Source of the DNA: Bacteroidales bacterium
GTDB taxonomy: Bacteria > Bacteroidota > Bacteroidia > Bacteroidales > Paludibacteraceae
Assembly (NCBI GenBank): GCA_900768725.1
Contig: CAAGDU010000099.1
Location: 1-14,218, forward strand
Direction: 5' to 3'
Length of the DNA stretch: 14,218 bases
Positions 7,871 through 14,083 of this stretch are shown in pieces. Under the pieces are notes generated by a model. It did no database searches. It was not told the origin of the DNA and worked only from the letters and a program-made list of their open reading frames with translations. The stretch's first letter is position 1; each line of letters starts with the position of its first letter. The translations under genes and the position numbers were made by a program.

Positions 7871-8770
7871 TCAACTCAGCACTTTGTTGCGCAATTGTCT
7901 GCAACACTGCGTGTTGAAGGTGTGTCCGGGACGGAGCGCGATGATACGACCCTGTATGCGGCAGCCGAGCAGCGACATGTCGCCGATGAGATCGAGCAAC
8001 TTGTGGCGCGAAGGCTCGTTCTGGTAGTTGAGGGGTGAGAGGTAGCCGAGTTTGGCGGCATCGAGACGCGGCTGCCCGAGTTTGTCGGTCATGTAGTCGA
8101 GTCCCTCTTGCGACATGGGTGTCTCGTAGATGACGAGCGCGTTTTGCAGGTCGCCGCCTTTGATGAGCCCCATGCGCATGAGCGGCTCTATCTCGCGGAC
8201 AAAGCAGAAAGTGCGTGCAGCGGCTATCTCGCGAGGGTAGTCGTTGAGGTCGCGCAACTCGGCGTGTTGCTCGCGCAGCAGCCCCGTGGGGTAGGTGATG
8301 GTAACCTCTGCCTCGAAATGGTCGCAGGGAAGGAGCACCATCTTGTTGCCGTGTTCCGACTGATATTCAATAGGTTCCGTTACGACGAACACCTGCTGCT
8401 CGGCGTCTTGCTCCTGCAACCCCGCTTGCTGAATGGCTTTGACGAAGAGTTTGGCGCTGCCGTCCAAAATCGGTAGTTCGGGTCCATCCACCTCGATGAG
8501 GCAGTTGTCCACGCCCATGGCGTAGAGGGCAGAGAGCGCGTGCTCCACGGTGCTGATTTTCCACACGCCGCGCTCCAAGACGGTGCCGCGCTCAGTGGCG
8601 GACACGTAGTCGGCGAGTGCTTGGTAGGTGGGCTTGCCGGGGAGGTCGGTGCGGCAGAGGCGCACGCCCGTGTTCGCCTCCGCAGGGAGGAACGTGGCGG
8701 AGATGTTCAGACCTGTGTGCAGACCTTTGCCCTCGAAATGGAAGGGCGATTGGAGTGTATGCTGTTTCAT
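7871..8770 (-). CDS. lpxC: UDP-3-O-acyl-N-acetylglucosamine deacetylase, stand-alone
   Basis: This gene encodes the zinc-dependent committed step of lipid A synthesis, removing acetate from UDP-3-O-acyl-GlcNAc in the cytosol. The zinc ligands are visible: His77 in STVEHALSAL, and His256 and Asp260 in HKLLDLIGDMSLLG; His283 in RPGHTFNTQ is the other active-site histidine. The start MKQHTLQSPFHFEGKGLHTG matches the family. The protein is 299 residues and stops right after the second LpxC domain. In Bacteroides, Prevotella and Porphyromonas the gene normally continues into a FabZ (3-hydroxyacyl-ACP dehydratase) domain of about 150 residues; none is present here, and the following 211 bp before lpxA do not encode one. 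The start overlaps the lpxD stop as ATGA, so translation is probably coupled. Confidence 0.96.
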   Translation of the reverse strand: MKQHTLQSPFHFEGKGLHTGLNISATFLPAEANTGVRLCRTDLPGKPTYQALADYVSATERGTVLERGVWKISTVEHALSALYAMGVDNCLIEVDGPELPILDGSAKLFVKAIQQAGLQEQDAEQQVFVVTEPIEYQSEHGNKMVLLPCDHFEAEVTITYPTGLLREQHAELRDLNDYPREIAAARTFCFVREIEPLMRMGLIKGGDLQNALVIYETPMSQEGLDYMTDKLGQPRLDAAKLGYLSPLNYQNEPSRHKLLDLIGDMSLLGCRIQGRIIALRPGHTFNTQCCRQLRNKVLS

Positions 8771-9804
8771 AATTTCTTCTCTAATTCGTTGATTTTCTTC
8801 ATTATATCAGGCAGTTGTTTGAAGCCCACAGAGGAGCGTCGCCAGTTCATCGCATTGATGGCGGGTGAACCTTGGTACATGCCCTGCTTGCGCACGGAGC
8901 CTGCCACGCCCGCCTGTGCGCCGAAGACGCAGCGGTCGGCTATCTCGAGGTGTCCCGCGACGCCCACTTGTCCGGCTAAGACGCAGTGGCTACCTATCTT
9001 GCTGCTGCCTGCCACGCCCACCTGCGCGCACATGAAGGTCGATTCGCCCACCTCCACGTTGTGCGCCACCTGCACGAGGTTGTCTATTTTGGCGTTCCGG
9101 CGCACGATGGTGGCGCCCATCATGGCGCGGTCGATGGTGGTGTTCGCGCCGATTTCCACGTCGTCTTCGATGATCACATTGCCTATCTGCGGCACTTTCC
9201 GGTTCACGCCTTGCGCGTCGGGCTCGAAGCCGAAACCATCGGCACCGACCACCACGCCGGCGTGCAGGATACAGTCGTTCCCGACCTTGCAGTTGGCGTA
9301 GATTTTCACCCCTGCATAGAGCGTGGTGTTGTCGCCAATCTGCACATTATCACCGATATACGTCTGCGGGTAGAGTTGCACGCCCTTGCCTAATCGGACG
9401 TTCTTGCCGATGTAGGCGAAGGCACCGACATACGCGTCTGCGGGCACCTCCACGCCCTCGCTGATGAAGGCGGGTTGCTCGATGCCCTGCTTGCGCGGGT
9501 TCATCACCTCGGCGACCATCTTCAGCAGTTGCGCCATCGCCCCGCGGGCGTTCTCTACGGCGATGAGGGTGGCTTTCCCTTCACGGCTGCTTGTCGCAAC
9601 GGCATCGGTCAGCAGGCTGCCGGTAACCAGCACGATAGATGCCCCGGTGGTGTCCAAATGGGACAGGTATTTCTCCTCGCAGACGAAGGACAAGCGTCCT
9701 TCGGTCGCGTTCTCGATAGGTGCCACATCATGCACCGCAGCCTCGGCATTGCCGTATATCTTCCCGCCTAACACGGCGGCTATTTGTTGAGCAGTAAATT
9801 GCAT
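8767..9804 (-). CDS. lpxD: UDP-3-O-(3-hydroxyacyl)glucosamine N-acyltransferase
   Basis: This gene encodes the third enzyme of lipid A synthesis, which adds an R-3-hydroxyacyl chain to the 2-amino group made by LpxC. The 345 residues comprise an N-terminal uridine-binding domain (1 to about 100, with LSFVCEEKYLSHL), a hexapeptide-repeat left-handed beta-helix (about 110-315) and a C-terminal helix ending INELEKKL. The catalytic histidine is His248 in IDNLVQVAHNVEVG, equivalent to E. coli His239. GADGFGFEPD (187-196) is the conserved LpxD segment. I chose the ATG at 9804, which gives MQFTAQQIAAVLGG; an upstream ATG at 9828 adds eight residues, part of which lie in intergenic repeat sequence. 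The stop overlaps the lpxC start by 4 bp. Confidence 0.96.
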   Translation of the reverse strand: MQFTAQQIAAVLGGKIYGNAEAAVHDVAPIENATEGRLSFVCEEKYLSHLDTTGASIVLVTGSLLTDAVATSSREGKATLIAVENARGAMAQLLKMVAEVMNPRKQGIEQPAFISEGVEVPADAYVGAFAYIGKNVRLGKGVQLYPQTYIGDNVQIGDNTTLYAGVKIYANCKVGNDCILHAGVVVGADGFGFEPDAQGVNRKVPQIGNVIIEDDVEIGANTTIDRAMMGATIVRRNAKIDNLVQVAHNVEVGESTFMCAQVGVAGSSKIGSHCVLAGQVGVAGHLEIADRCVFGAQAGVAGSVRKQGMYQGSPAINAMNWRRSSVGFKQLPDIMKKINELEKKL

Positions 9805-9832
9805 ATTGGATGAAAAATGGGGACCCACCCCG

Positions 9833-9858
9833 TCCCTCCCTACAAGGGAGGGAGTTGG
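9833..9858. repeat. TCCCTCCCT-ACA-AGGGAGGGA hairpin repeat
   Basis: Perfect 9-bp arms (9833-9841 and 9845-9853) surround a 3-base loop and are flanked by CCACCCCG on one side and GTTGG on the other. It lies between the HD-protein stop and lpxD. The core resembles the element at 2484-2530. No T-run follows, so it probably does not fully terminate the HD-lpxD transcript. Confidence 0.75.
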
Positions 9859-9888
9859 ATAAATTAGTTTTGTATATTCGTTAGTAAT

Positions 9889-11247
9889 TCAGTCTTTCAG
9901 CGCGTTCCCGACTTGTCGGGATAAAAAGCGCGGTCGGACTTCTGACAGCGAAGCGGTCGGACAGTCGTGAGACGGTCTTTCAGCCGTTAGGCGGTCCAGT
10001 TGAAAAACATATAGTTTCTGCGGCTTGCGCGTGAGGGCTTTCAGGTCGAGTATCTCGCTGGCGGTGGCGATGTCGCGCACCGAGCCGTCTTGGTAGAGGA
10101 TGTCGATAGAGTCGTCTTTCTCCGAGTAGGTGTTCGAGGTGGAGACATGCTCCACGAAGAAGTACTCCGTCTCTTTCTCGCTGATATGCAGCAGGTTAGC
10201 ATAGTGTTCACGCAGCATAGCTTTCTCCTCGTCCGTGAGCGGAGCCGTCAGCAGTTTGCCGCGGAACAGTTGGCGGTTGATGAAACAACGGCTCAGCGTG
10301 GAGAGCACCACATCCTCCGCCGACATCCACACCTTGATGGCGGACAGCACGTCCGTGTCGTCCAGCAGCGCATACTGCTCCAGCGAGAAGTCATCGGCGG
10401 TAACGTGGTTGTAGAGGAAATAGTGCAGCGCCGGCGAGCAGAACAGTGGCACGCCCTGCTGCGCCAACTCCTTCGCGCGCGTGAGTATCTTGATAAGGTG
10501 CTGCTCGGCTGCCACGGAGGTCTTGTGCAGATACACCTGCCAGTACATCAGCCGCCGCGCCACGAGGAACTTCTCCACCGAGTAGATACCTTTCTGCTCA
10601 ATCACCAGCCTGTCGTCCACCACGTTCAGCATCTTCAGCAGCCGCTCGCTCGCCACACGCCCTTCCTGCACGCCCGTGAAGAACGAGTCGCGACAGAGAT
10701 AATCCATTCTATCTACGTCTAACTGACTGGAAATCAACTGATGAAGAAAATGCCGTGGGTACTCGTCTTTGAAGATGGCTATCGCCTCTGCCAGCGGTCC
10801 TGTCCGCTCAAACGAGCCCGCCACATCCATCGCTAACTGCTGTTCGCGTGCGCCCAACTCGTGGTTGATTCGCTCCATCATCATCAGCGAAATCTCCTCG
10901 TGGGTAATGCCCTCCACGAGGGTGTGCTCCAGCACGTGCGAGAACGGACCGTGCCCCACGTCATGCAGCAGAATGGCTATCAGCGCGCCCGTGGCTTCTT
11001 GCTCGCTGATGTCCACGCCCTTTCCGCGAAGCGAACTTATCGCCTCGCTCATCAGGTGCATCGCCCCCAGCGAGTGGGAGAAGCGGCTGTGCATAGCACC
11101 GGGATAGACCAAATAGGAGAGACCCAACTGACGAATACGTATCAATCGTTGCACCAACGGATGTTGCAATACATCGTACAGCAAATCATTCGGAATGCTC
11201 AAAAAACCGAAAACGGGGTCGTTGATAATCTTATGTTTATTCGCCAT
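9889..11247 (-). CDS. HD-superfamily phosphohydrolase (COG1078-like)
   Basis: This is a predicted metal-dependent phosphohydrolase of the dNTPase-like HD group; the substrate is not known for this member. The N-terminus KIINDPVFGFLSIPNDLLYDVLQHP is typical of the family. Metal-site residues visible are His53/His58 in HSRFSHSLGAMH, His95-Asp96 in LLHDVGHGPFSH, and the downstream LDVDRMDYLCRDSFFTG. Family members in Bacteroidota are roughly 400-410 residues and I expect them to end near KLYVF; this one has 452. The last about 38 residues (415-452) are encoded by a repeat block (9901-9998) related to the intergenic repeat at 1115-1179, so the tail looks like non-ancestral extension. It starts 3 bp after the upstream barrel-protein stop and precedes lpxD by 84 bp, an arrangement commonly seen with lpxD in this phylum. 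Confidence 0.9.
   Translation of the reverse strand: MANKHKIINDPVFGFLSIPNDLLYDVLQHPLVQRLIRIRQLGLSYLVYPGAMHSRFSHSLGAMHLMSEAISSLRGKGVDISEQEATGALIAILLHDVGHGPFSHVLEHTLVEGITHEEISLMMMERINHELGAREQQLAMDVAGSFERTGPLAEAIAIFKDEYPRHFLHQLISSQLDVDRMDYLCRDSFFTGVQEGRVASERLLKMLNVVDDRLVIEQKGIYSVEKFLVARRLMYWQVYLHKTSVAAEQHLIKILTRAKELAQQGVPLFCSPALHYFLYNHVTADDFSLEQYALLDDTDVLSAIKVWMSAEDVVLSTLSRCFINRQLFRGKLLTAPLTDEEKAMLREHYANLLHISEKETEYFFVEHVSTSNTYSEKDDSIDILYQDGSVRDIATASEILDLKALTRKPQKLYVFQLDRLTAERPSHDCPTASLSEVRPRFLSRQVGNALKD
9901..9998. repeat. CGGTC-type repeat block inside the 3' end of the HD-protein gene
   Basis: The block begins with the dyad CCCGAC-TT-GTCGGG (9907-9920) and continues with successive units opening CGGTC: CGGTCGGACTTCTGACAGCG from about 9931, CGGTCGGACAGTCGTGAGA, CGGTCTTTCAGCCGTTAGG and CGGTCC. 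The CGGTC..AC TTCT.ACAGC.AAG core matches the block at 1115-1179. Here it is read as the C-terminus of the HD protein. Confidence 0.75.
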
Positions 11248-11250
11248 TTT

Positions 11251-12057
11251 TTACCATTTAGCCATTCGGCATGGAGCACACTCTTGCCAACGATATGAGA
11301 AACTAATACCCAACGCAAAATAACCATCTCCCCATTGGAAACGAGAGGATTTTTGCATCGGATAGGCATCTAAGTTGCAATGAGGAATATCCACCAAGGC
11401 CTCGTGTACAGAAGCAGAAATACAAATGCAAAAGCCGCGGGTTACCTCGAAATTATAACCAATCTCAAAAGGCAACATCGGTACCACATTCACCATCCTA
11501 CCGGGTTCGTATCCTATACGTGTAAAATCATAGTCTATCACGTTCAAACTAACTCCCAACCCAAGGTAGGTATAAAAACCCGCTTTCGAAAAGGGATACC
11601 ACTCCACACCGGCAGAAATCTCGCCAAAGATATTTCGAAAGGAACCCTTTCCTATCGGCACTTTTATCCCAGCGGTATTCACCTCCGTGCGAGCACTATC
11701 GTTACCTTGCAGATATCCACCCAATAAGGAAGCTCGAACGTACGTGGTACGTCCTATTTGGTGCAAATAATCAAACTTAAGACTTCCTCCCAAACTGAGA
11801 TTTTGTGGTTGCCAACCTTCTTTGAAGGCAACACCCAACATATCCACATCGCCGTAGTAATATAGAGCATTGAATGTCAATCCAACTCCGCGACGCATGG
11901 TAGGTAACTTATGAGTGTACAAACCTGTACGGCTGCTTGACCTGCTCCGTTGCCGCAATGTGACGGCTGATCGGTTAGATTGATTGGACCTCGTTTCTGC
12001 TAATACCGAACTATGAAACGAAAAACATAAAATAAAAAGAAAAATGTACCTCTTCAT
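11251..12057 (-). CDS. Outer-membrane beta-barrel-like protein (DUF6089-type)
   Basis: No enzymatic role is recognisable. Residues 1-20 form a signal peptide (MKRYIFLFILCFSFHSSVLA, likely cut before ETRSNQ), followed by a Ser/Arg-rich linker (21-55). From about residue 56 the sequence alternates polar and aromatic/hydrophobic residues in strand-like runs: GVGLTFNALYYYGD (57-70), LSLGGSLKFDYLH (87-99), VRASLLGGYLQG (107-118), FGEISAGVEWYPF (144-156), YTYLGLGVSLNVIDYDF (162-178) and YFALGISFSYRW (246-257). These suggest an eight- to ten-strand outer-membrane barrel. The YYYGDVDM segment recalls the DUF6089 proteins of Bacteroidales, but this assignment is tentative. The stretch after the last strand (QECAPCRMAKW) is an odd tail with two cysteines. 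The gene is visibly more AT-rich than its neighbours, has its own promoter at 12092-12123, and is followed after 3 bp by the HD-protein gene. Confidence 0.82.
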   Translation of the reverse strand: MKRYIFLFILCFSFHSSVLAETRSNQSNRSAVTLRQRSRSSSRTGLYTHKLPTMRRGVGLTFNALYYYGDVDMLGVAFKEGWQPQNLSLGGSLKFDYLHQIGRTTYVRASLLGGYLQGNDSARTEVNTAGIKVPIGKGSFRNIFGEISAGVEWYPFSKAGFYTYLGLGVSLNVIDYDFTRIGYEPGRMVNVVPMLPFEIGYNFEVTRGFCICISASVHEALVDIPHCNLDAYPMQKSSRFQWGDGYFALGISFSYRWQECAPCRMAKW

Positions 12058-12091
12058 TGAATATATTGAGTTAACAACTCTAAAATCGCGG

Positions 12092-12123
12092 CAAAATTAC
12101 AAAAAAAAATGGAAATATGCAAA
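12092..12123 (-). promoter_or_regulatory. Bacteroidota-type promoter for the barrel-protein/HD/lpx unit
   Basis: Read on the minus strand, TTTG (12123-12120) is followed after exactly 20 bases by TAATTTTG (12099-12092), matching the phylum consensus TTTG-N19-21-TAnnTTTG. Transcription should start near 12085, leaving a leader of about 28 bases before the ATG at 12057. With only a 3-bp gap to the HD gene and close lpxD and lpxC, it plausibly drives the whole cluster. Confidence 0.85.
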
Positions 12124-12363
12124 TAAATGTACCGAAAATTTATATCTCAAGGATATTTCCTGCACTTTCCTTATTTGTAACTCACTCTGGGGGATATCAT
12201 GTCGAAAGTCTGTTATTGTTTAGTAATAGATTTGGGTTGAACTAAATAATCAATTTATTAGCACAATCTTAACGAGGTTACATAACTCAATTCCAAAGCA
12301 TTAGGGCAACATACATCTTATTGCCAAGATATTGTATGGATATTTGCCTTTCCAATACAACCC
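12124..12363. other. AT-rich intergenic stretch with no gene
   Basis: Together with the promoter region and terminator this makes about 350 bases free of protein-coding genes. I see no reading frame of protein character. The only structure is a modest bulged dyad, TTGTATGGA (12332-12340) with TCCAATACAA (12351-12360), just beyond the tRNA terminator. No promoter match was found on the plus strand. Confidence 0.6.
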
Positions 12364-12398
12364 AAAAAAAAGCTGTCTAACCTCTTTTGTTAGACAGC
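12364..12398 (-). terminator. Intrinsic terminator of the tRNA operon
   Basis: On the minus strand a perfect 10-bp stem, GCTGTCTAAC with GTTAGACAGC (12398-12389 and 12381-12372), closes a 7-base loop and is followed by eight Ts (12371-12364). It lies 12 bases past the tRNA-Arg discriminator base. Confidence 0.93.
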
Positions 12399-12409
12399 CT
12401 CTTTCTGCG

Positions 12410-12483
12410 TGATCCGTGCAGGATTCAAACCTGCAACCCCCACATCCGTAGTGTGGTACTCTATTCAGTTGAGCTAACGGACC
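12410..12483 (-). tRNA. tRNA-Arg (anticodon ACG)
   Basis: The 74-nt cloverleaf is complete. The acceptor stem is GGTCCGT with ACGGATC, the D arm is GCTC/GAGT, the anticodon stem is CCACA/TGTGG with loop CTACGGA (anticodon at 12449-12447), and the T arm is GCAGG/CCTGC with the discriminator A at 12410. CCA is not encoded (CGC follows). The ACG anticodon would be edited to ICG by TadA to read CGU, CGC and CGA. The D loop has G18-A19 and the T loop starts TTT rather than TTC, so the usual G19-C56 tertiary pair appears exchanged for A19-U56. It is the second gene of the tRNA operon, 58 bases after tRNA-Asp. Confidence 0.96.
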
Positions 12484-12515
12484 CCACTTTTGTACTAACC
12501 CTCCCGCCTTAGCGA

Positions 12516-12654
12516 GAAAAAGCGCTATCGGTTGAGTTAGGCGGTGCGGACGAGACTCGAACTCGCGACCTACGGCGTGACAGGCCGGTATTCTAACCAA
12601 CTGAACTACCGCACCATTTCTCTTGTGCTTTGTTCAACCGATAGGCTCTTTTTC
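12516..12654. repeat. Inverted repeat flanking tRNA-Asp
   Basis: The arm at 12516-12535 (GAAAAAGCGCTATCGGTTGA) is matched by the reverse complement of 12634-12654, which differs by one inserted base and one substitution. The arms lie 6 bases from the tRNA 3' end and 18 bases from its 5' end. In the transcript they could form a stem of about 20 bp enclosing the whole tRNA-Asp, with the 5' arm starting only a few bases after the predicted start site. Confidence 0.8.
12542..12615 (-). tRNA. tRNA-Asp (anticodon GTC)
   Basis: The 74-nt cloverleaf has the acceptor stem GGTGCGG with CCGCACC, the D arm GTTC/GAAT with loop AGTTGGTTA, the anticodon stem CCGGC/GCCGT with loop CTGTCAC (anticodon at 12581-12579), the T arm GCGAG/CTCGT with loop TTCGAGT, and the discriminator G at 12542, as expected for aspartate. 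The bases after it read CCT, so CCA is not encoded. The outermost anticodon-stem pair (27-43) is a C-U mismatch. It is the first gene of the operon and begins about 45 bases from the predicted start site. Confidence 0.96.
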
Positions 12655-12665
12655 AAAAGCGAGTG

Positions 12666-12697
12666 CAAAGGTACTGCTTTTTTTTGACATGACCAAA
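12666..12697 (-). promoter_or_regulatory. Bacteroidota-type promoter of the tRNA-Asp/tRNA-Arg operon
   Basis: On the minus strand TTTG (12697-12694) is followed after exactly 20 bases by TACCTTTG (12673-12666), a full match to TTTG-N19-21-TAnnTTTG. Transcription should start near 12660, ahead of tRNA-Asp. Confidence 0.9.
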
Positions 12698-12704
12698 TTT
12701 TTTG

Positions 12705-12737
12705 GAGAAAAAATGCGAAAAAAGTGCATTTTTTCTC
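12705..12737 (-). terminator. Terminator-like hairpin after the DUF4886-type gene
   Basis: Perfect 12-bp arms GAGAAAAAATGC (12705-12716) and GCATTTTTTCTC (12726-12737) surround a 9-base loop. On the minus strand the 3' arm itself contains six Ts. It lies 46 bp past the stop at 12783 and just before the tRNA promoter, so it probably insulates the two units. Confidence 0.6.
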
Positions 12738-12782
12738 TTTGTGCACCTTGTAGAGGGGGCTTACTTGCAGTTTAGCAGGCGT

Positions 12783-13625
12783 TTATCGCTCTACGCGGCG
12801 GGCGATGGCTTGGGTGATACGCTGCTGGTGGCGGGTCATGGCGGGGTTGCGATAGGGGTTGCGGCGGATGTCTCGGAGGCGGGGCGGTCTGTTCTTTTGC
12901 GTTTCCTCTTTCCGAAGGAACTCGTACCACACGCAGGAAGCGAGGTATCGTCCGTAGGTGTAGTTGAGGTGGTAGCCATCGCGGCAGAGGGTGTCGCCGA
13001 GTCGCTGTCGGGCAAGGCGGATGGCTTCGCCGCAGGGGACGAGGTGCAGGTCGGGGTGGTGTTGCAGGACATAGCGCGTGGCGAGTTGTATGGAGTCGTC
13101 CATCACGTGTTGGCTGCTTTGGTAGCGCGGGAAAGCGGGGTGCTTCGCATCGCGGGCATACGACCAAGTCTGCATCCAGCAGAGTGTGGCAGAGGGTTGG
13201 TAGCGGCTCACGCTGTCGATGAGGGCGGAGAGGAAGGGCTCGTAGGTGGAGGTGATACCGCTGTCGTGGGACGCCTGCTGGAGCGAGATATAGTCCCAGC
13301 GGTAGTGTGTGAGCGCTTGGCGCAGTGAGTAGGACTTGTAGCGGACGGTGGTGTCGTTGGTGAGGTAGCGGAACTCGTAGGCGGCGGTGTCTTGTTGCAA
13401 GAAGGCATGGTGTTGCGCCAGCGAGCAGCCGCCGTAGTACAAGTTGCCAATCACAACGGGTTGCTCAGCCGCGTTGCAGAGCGGCACCAACTCCTGCTCC
13501 ACCGCGTCCCAAGAAAAACTGTTGCCGATACAAAGCAAACGGATAGTGTCCTCCGCTTGCAGCATACCTGCCTGTATCAGGCAGCACGCCGACAGCAGAA
13601 GATATCTACATAGACGTTTCATCAT
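12783..13625 (-). CDS. Secreted SGNH-hydrolase-like protein (DUF4886-type)
   Basis: This is a predicted exported or periplasmic esterase-like protein; the substrate is unknown. Residues 1-24 form a signal peptide (MMKR, hydrophobic LLLSACCLIQAG, likely cut after LQA). The mature start IRLLCIGNSFSWDA (28-41) carries the nucleophile motif, with Ser36. GNLYYGGCSL (60-69) supplies the second block glycine, and DGYHLN (216-221) gives the Asp216-His219 dyad. The third-block Asn of classical SGNH enzymes is not evident; that position reads YISLQQASHDSG (112-123). The arrangement matches DUF4886 proteins, which are frequent in Bacteroidales. Two cysteines in the signal region (Cys14, Cys15) lie before LIQAG but do not form a clear lipobox. 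The C-terminus (246-280) is arginine-rich. ATGs at 13625 and 13622 are adjacent and not distinguishable. No consensus promoter was found in the 116-bp upstream gap. Confidence 0.88.
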   Translation of the reverse strand: MMKRLCRYLLLSACCLIQAGMLQAEDTIRLLCIGNSFSWDAVEQELVPLCNAAEQPVVIGNLYYGGCSLAQHHAFLQQDTAAYEFRYLTNDTTVRYKSYSLRQALTHYRWDYISLQQASHDSGITSTYEPFLSALIDSVSRYQPSATLCWMQTWSYARDAKHPAFPRYQSSQHVMDDSIQLATRYVLQHHPDLHLVPCGEAIRLARQRLGDTLCRDGYHLNYTYGRYLASCVWYEFLRKEETQKNRPPRLRDIRRNPYRNPAMTRHQQRITQAIARRVER

Positions 13626-13686
13626 CGCATGAAGGTTGTTATTTGTCCAGTGAAAGGGTAGGTTAAAGTCCGCATATACTCACGGT

Positions 13687-13708
13687 TATCCTACGTATAT
13701 CCTACGTA
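13687..13708. repeat. Exact tandem 11-mer TATCCTACGTA x2
   Basis: Two identical head-to-tail copies, each ending in the palindrome TACGTA, lie 62-83 bp upstream of the DUF4886-type start. They could be a regulator's half-sites, since spacing of one helical turn places them on the same face of the DNA, or a chance or dispersed repeat. Confidence 0.7.
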
Positions 13709-13741
13709 GTTGTCAGCATACGGACAGCAGGCGAGAAAGGT

Positions 13742-14080
13742 TCAGTCTGCGTCTTGATTAAGCAGGGCGCGGAGTTCCACCAACTCGGTGCGGACGTTGC
13801 GCAAGATGTCCACTGCCGAGTGTTTGAGCGACGACTGCTTCTTGTCGGTTTGCAGTTCGCGGCGGATAGCCTCTATGCGCGTGATTTTCAGTTCATCGCG
13901 TATGTACTTGATACGTGCGATGAGGGCGATGTCCTGCTGCGTGTAGTAGCGGTTTCCGTGTCCGTCCTTGCGGGGTGAGAGTTGGTCGAACGACTTTTCC
14001 CAAAAGCGCAGGGTGGCGGGCGTAGTCCCCGTCTGCTTGCAGACCTCACGCATGCTGTAATATACTTTTTCTTCCTGCAT
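13742..14080 (-). CDS. Small MerR-family transcriptional regulator
   Basis: This is a DNA-binding protein of 112 residues. The winged helix-turn-helix is at the N-terminus: YYSMREVCKQTGTTPATLRFWEKSF (7-31) is the MerR recognition region and GNRYYTQQDIALIARIKYIRDE (42-63) the wing and following helix. A short helical C-terminus (about 75-112, with VDILRNVRTELVELRALL) probably dimerises as a coiled coil. No cysteine-rich metal site or effector domain follows, so the inducer is not visible. It starts 3 bp after the stop of the LysM gene and is likely cotranscribed with it. In Bacteroidota such short MerR proteins are common; the target is not known from this sequence. Confidence 0.93.
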   Translation of the reverse strand: MQEEKVYYSMREVCKQTGTTPATLRFWEKSFDQLSPRKDGHGNRYYTQQDIALIARIKYIRDELKITRIEAIRRELQTDKKQSSLKHSAVDILRNVRTELVELRALLNQDAD

Positions 14081-14083
14081 GGC

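Noticed and set aside
9833..9858. Terminator of the HD-protein gene
   Set aside because: The stem is GC-rich but no T-run follows on the minus strand, and lpxD starts 29 bp later with no promoter of its own visible.
12124..12363. Possible small RNA gene between the tRNA terminator and the barrel-gene promoter
   Set aside because: No promoter match, no convincing terminator and only a weak bulged dyad were found.
12301..12600. 99-codon minus-strand frame (MVRIPACHAVGREFESRPH...)
   Set aside because: It runs through the terminator and both tRNA genes; the REFESRPH-like peptide is a familiar artefact of translating tRNAs.
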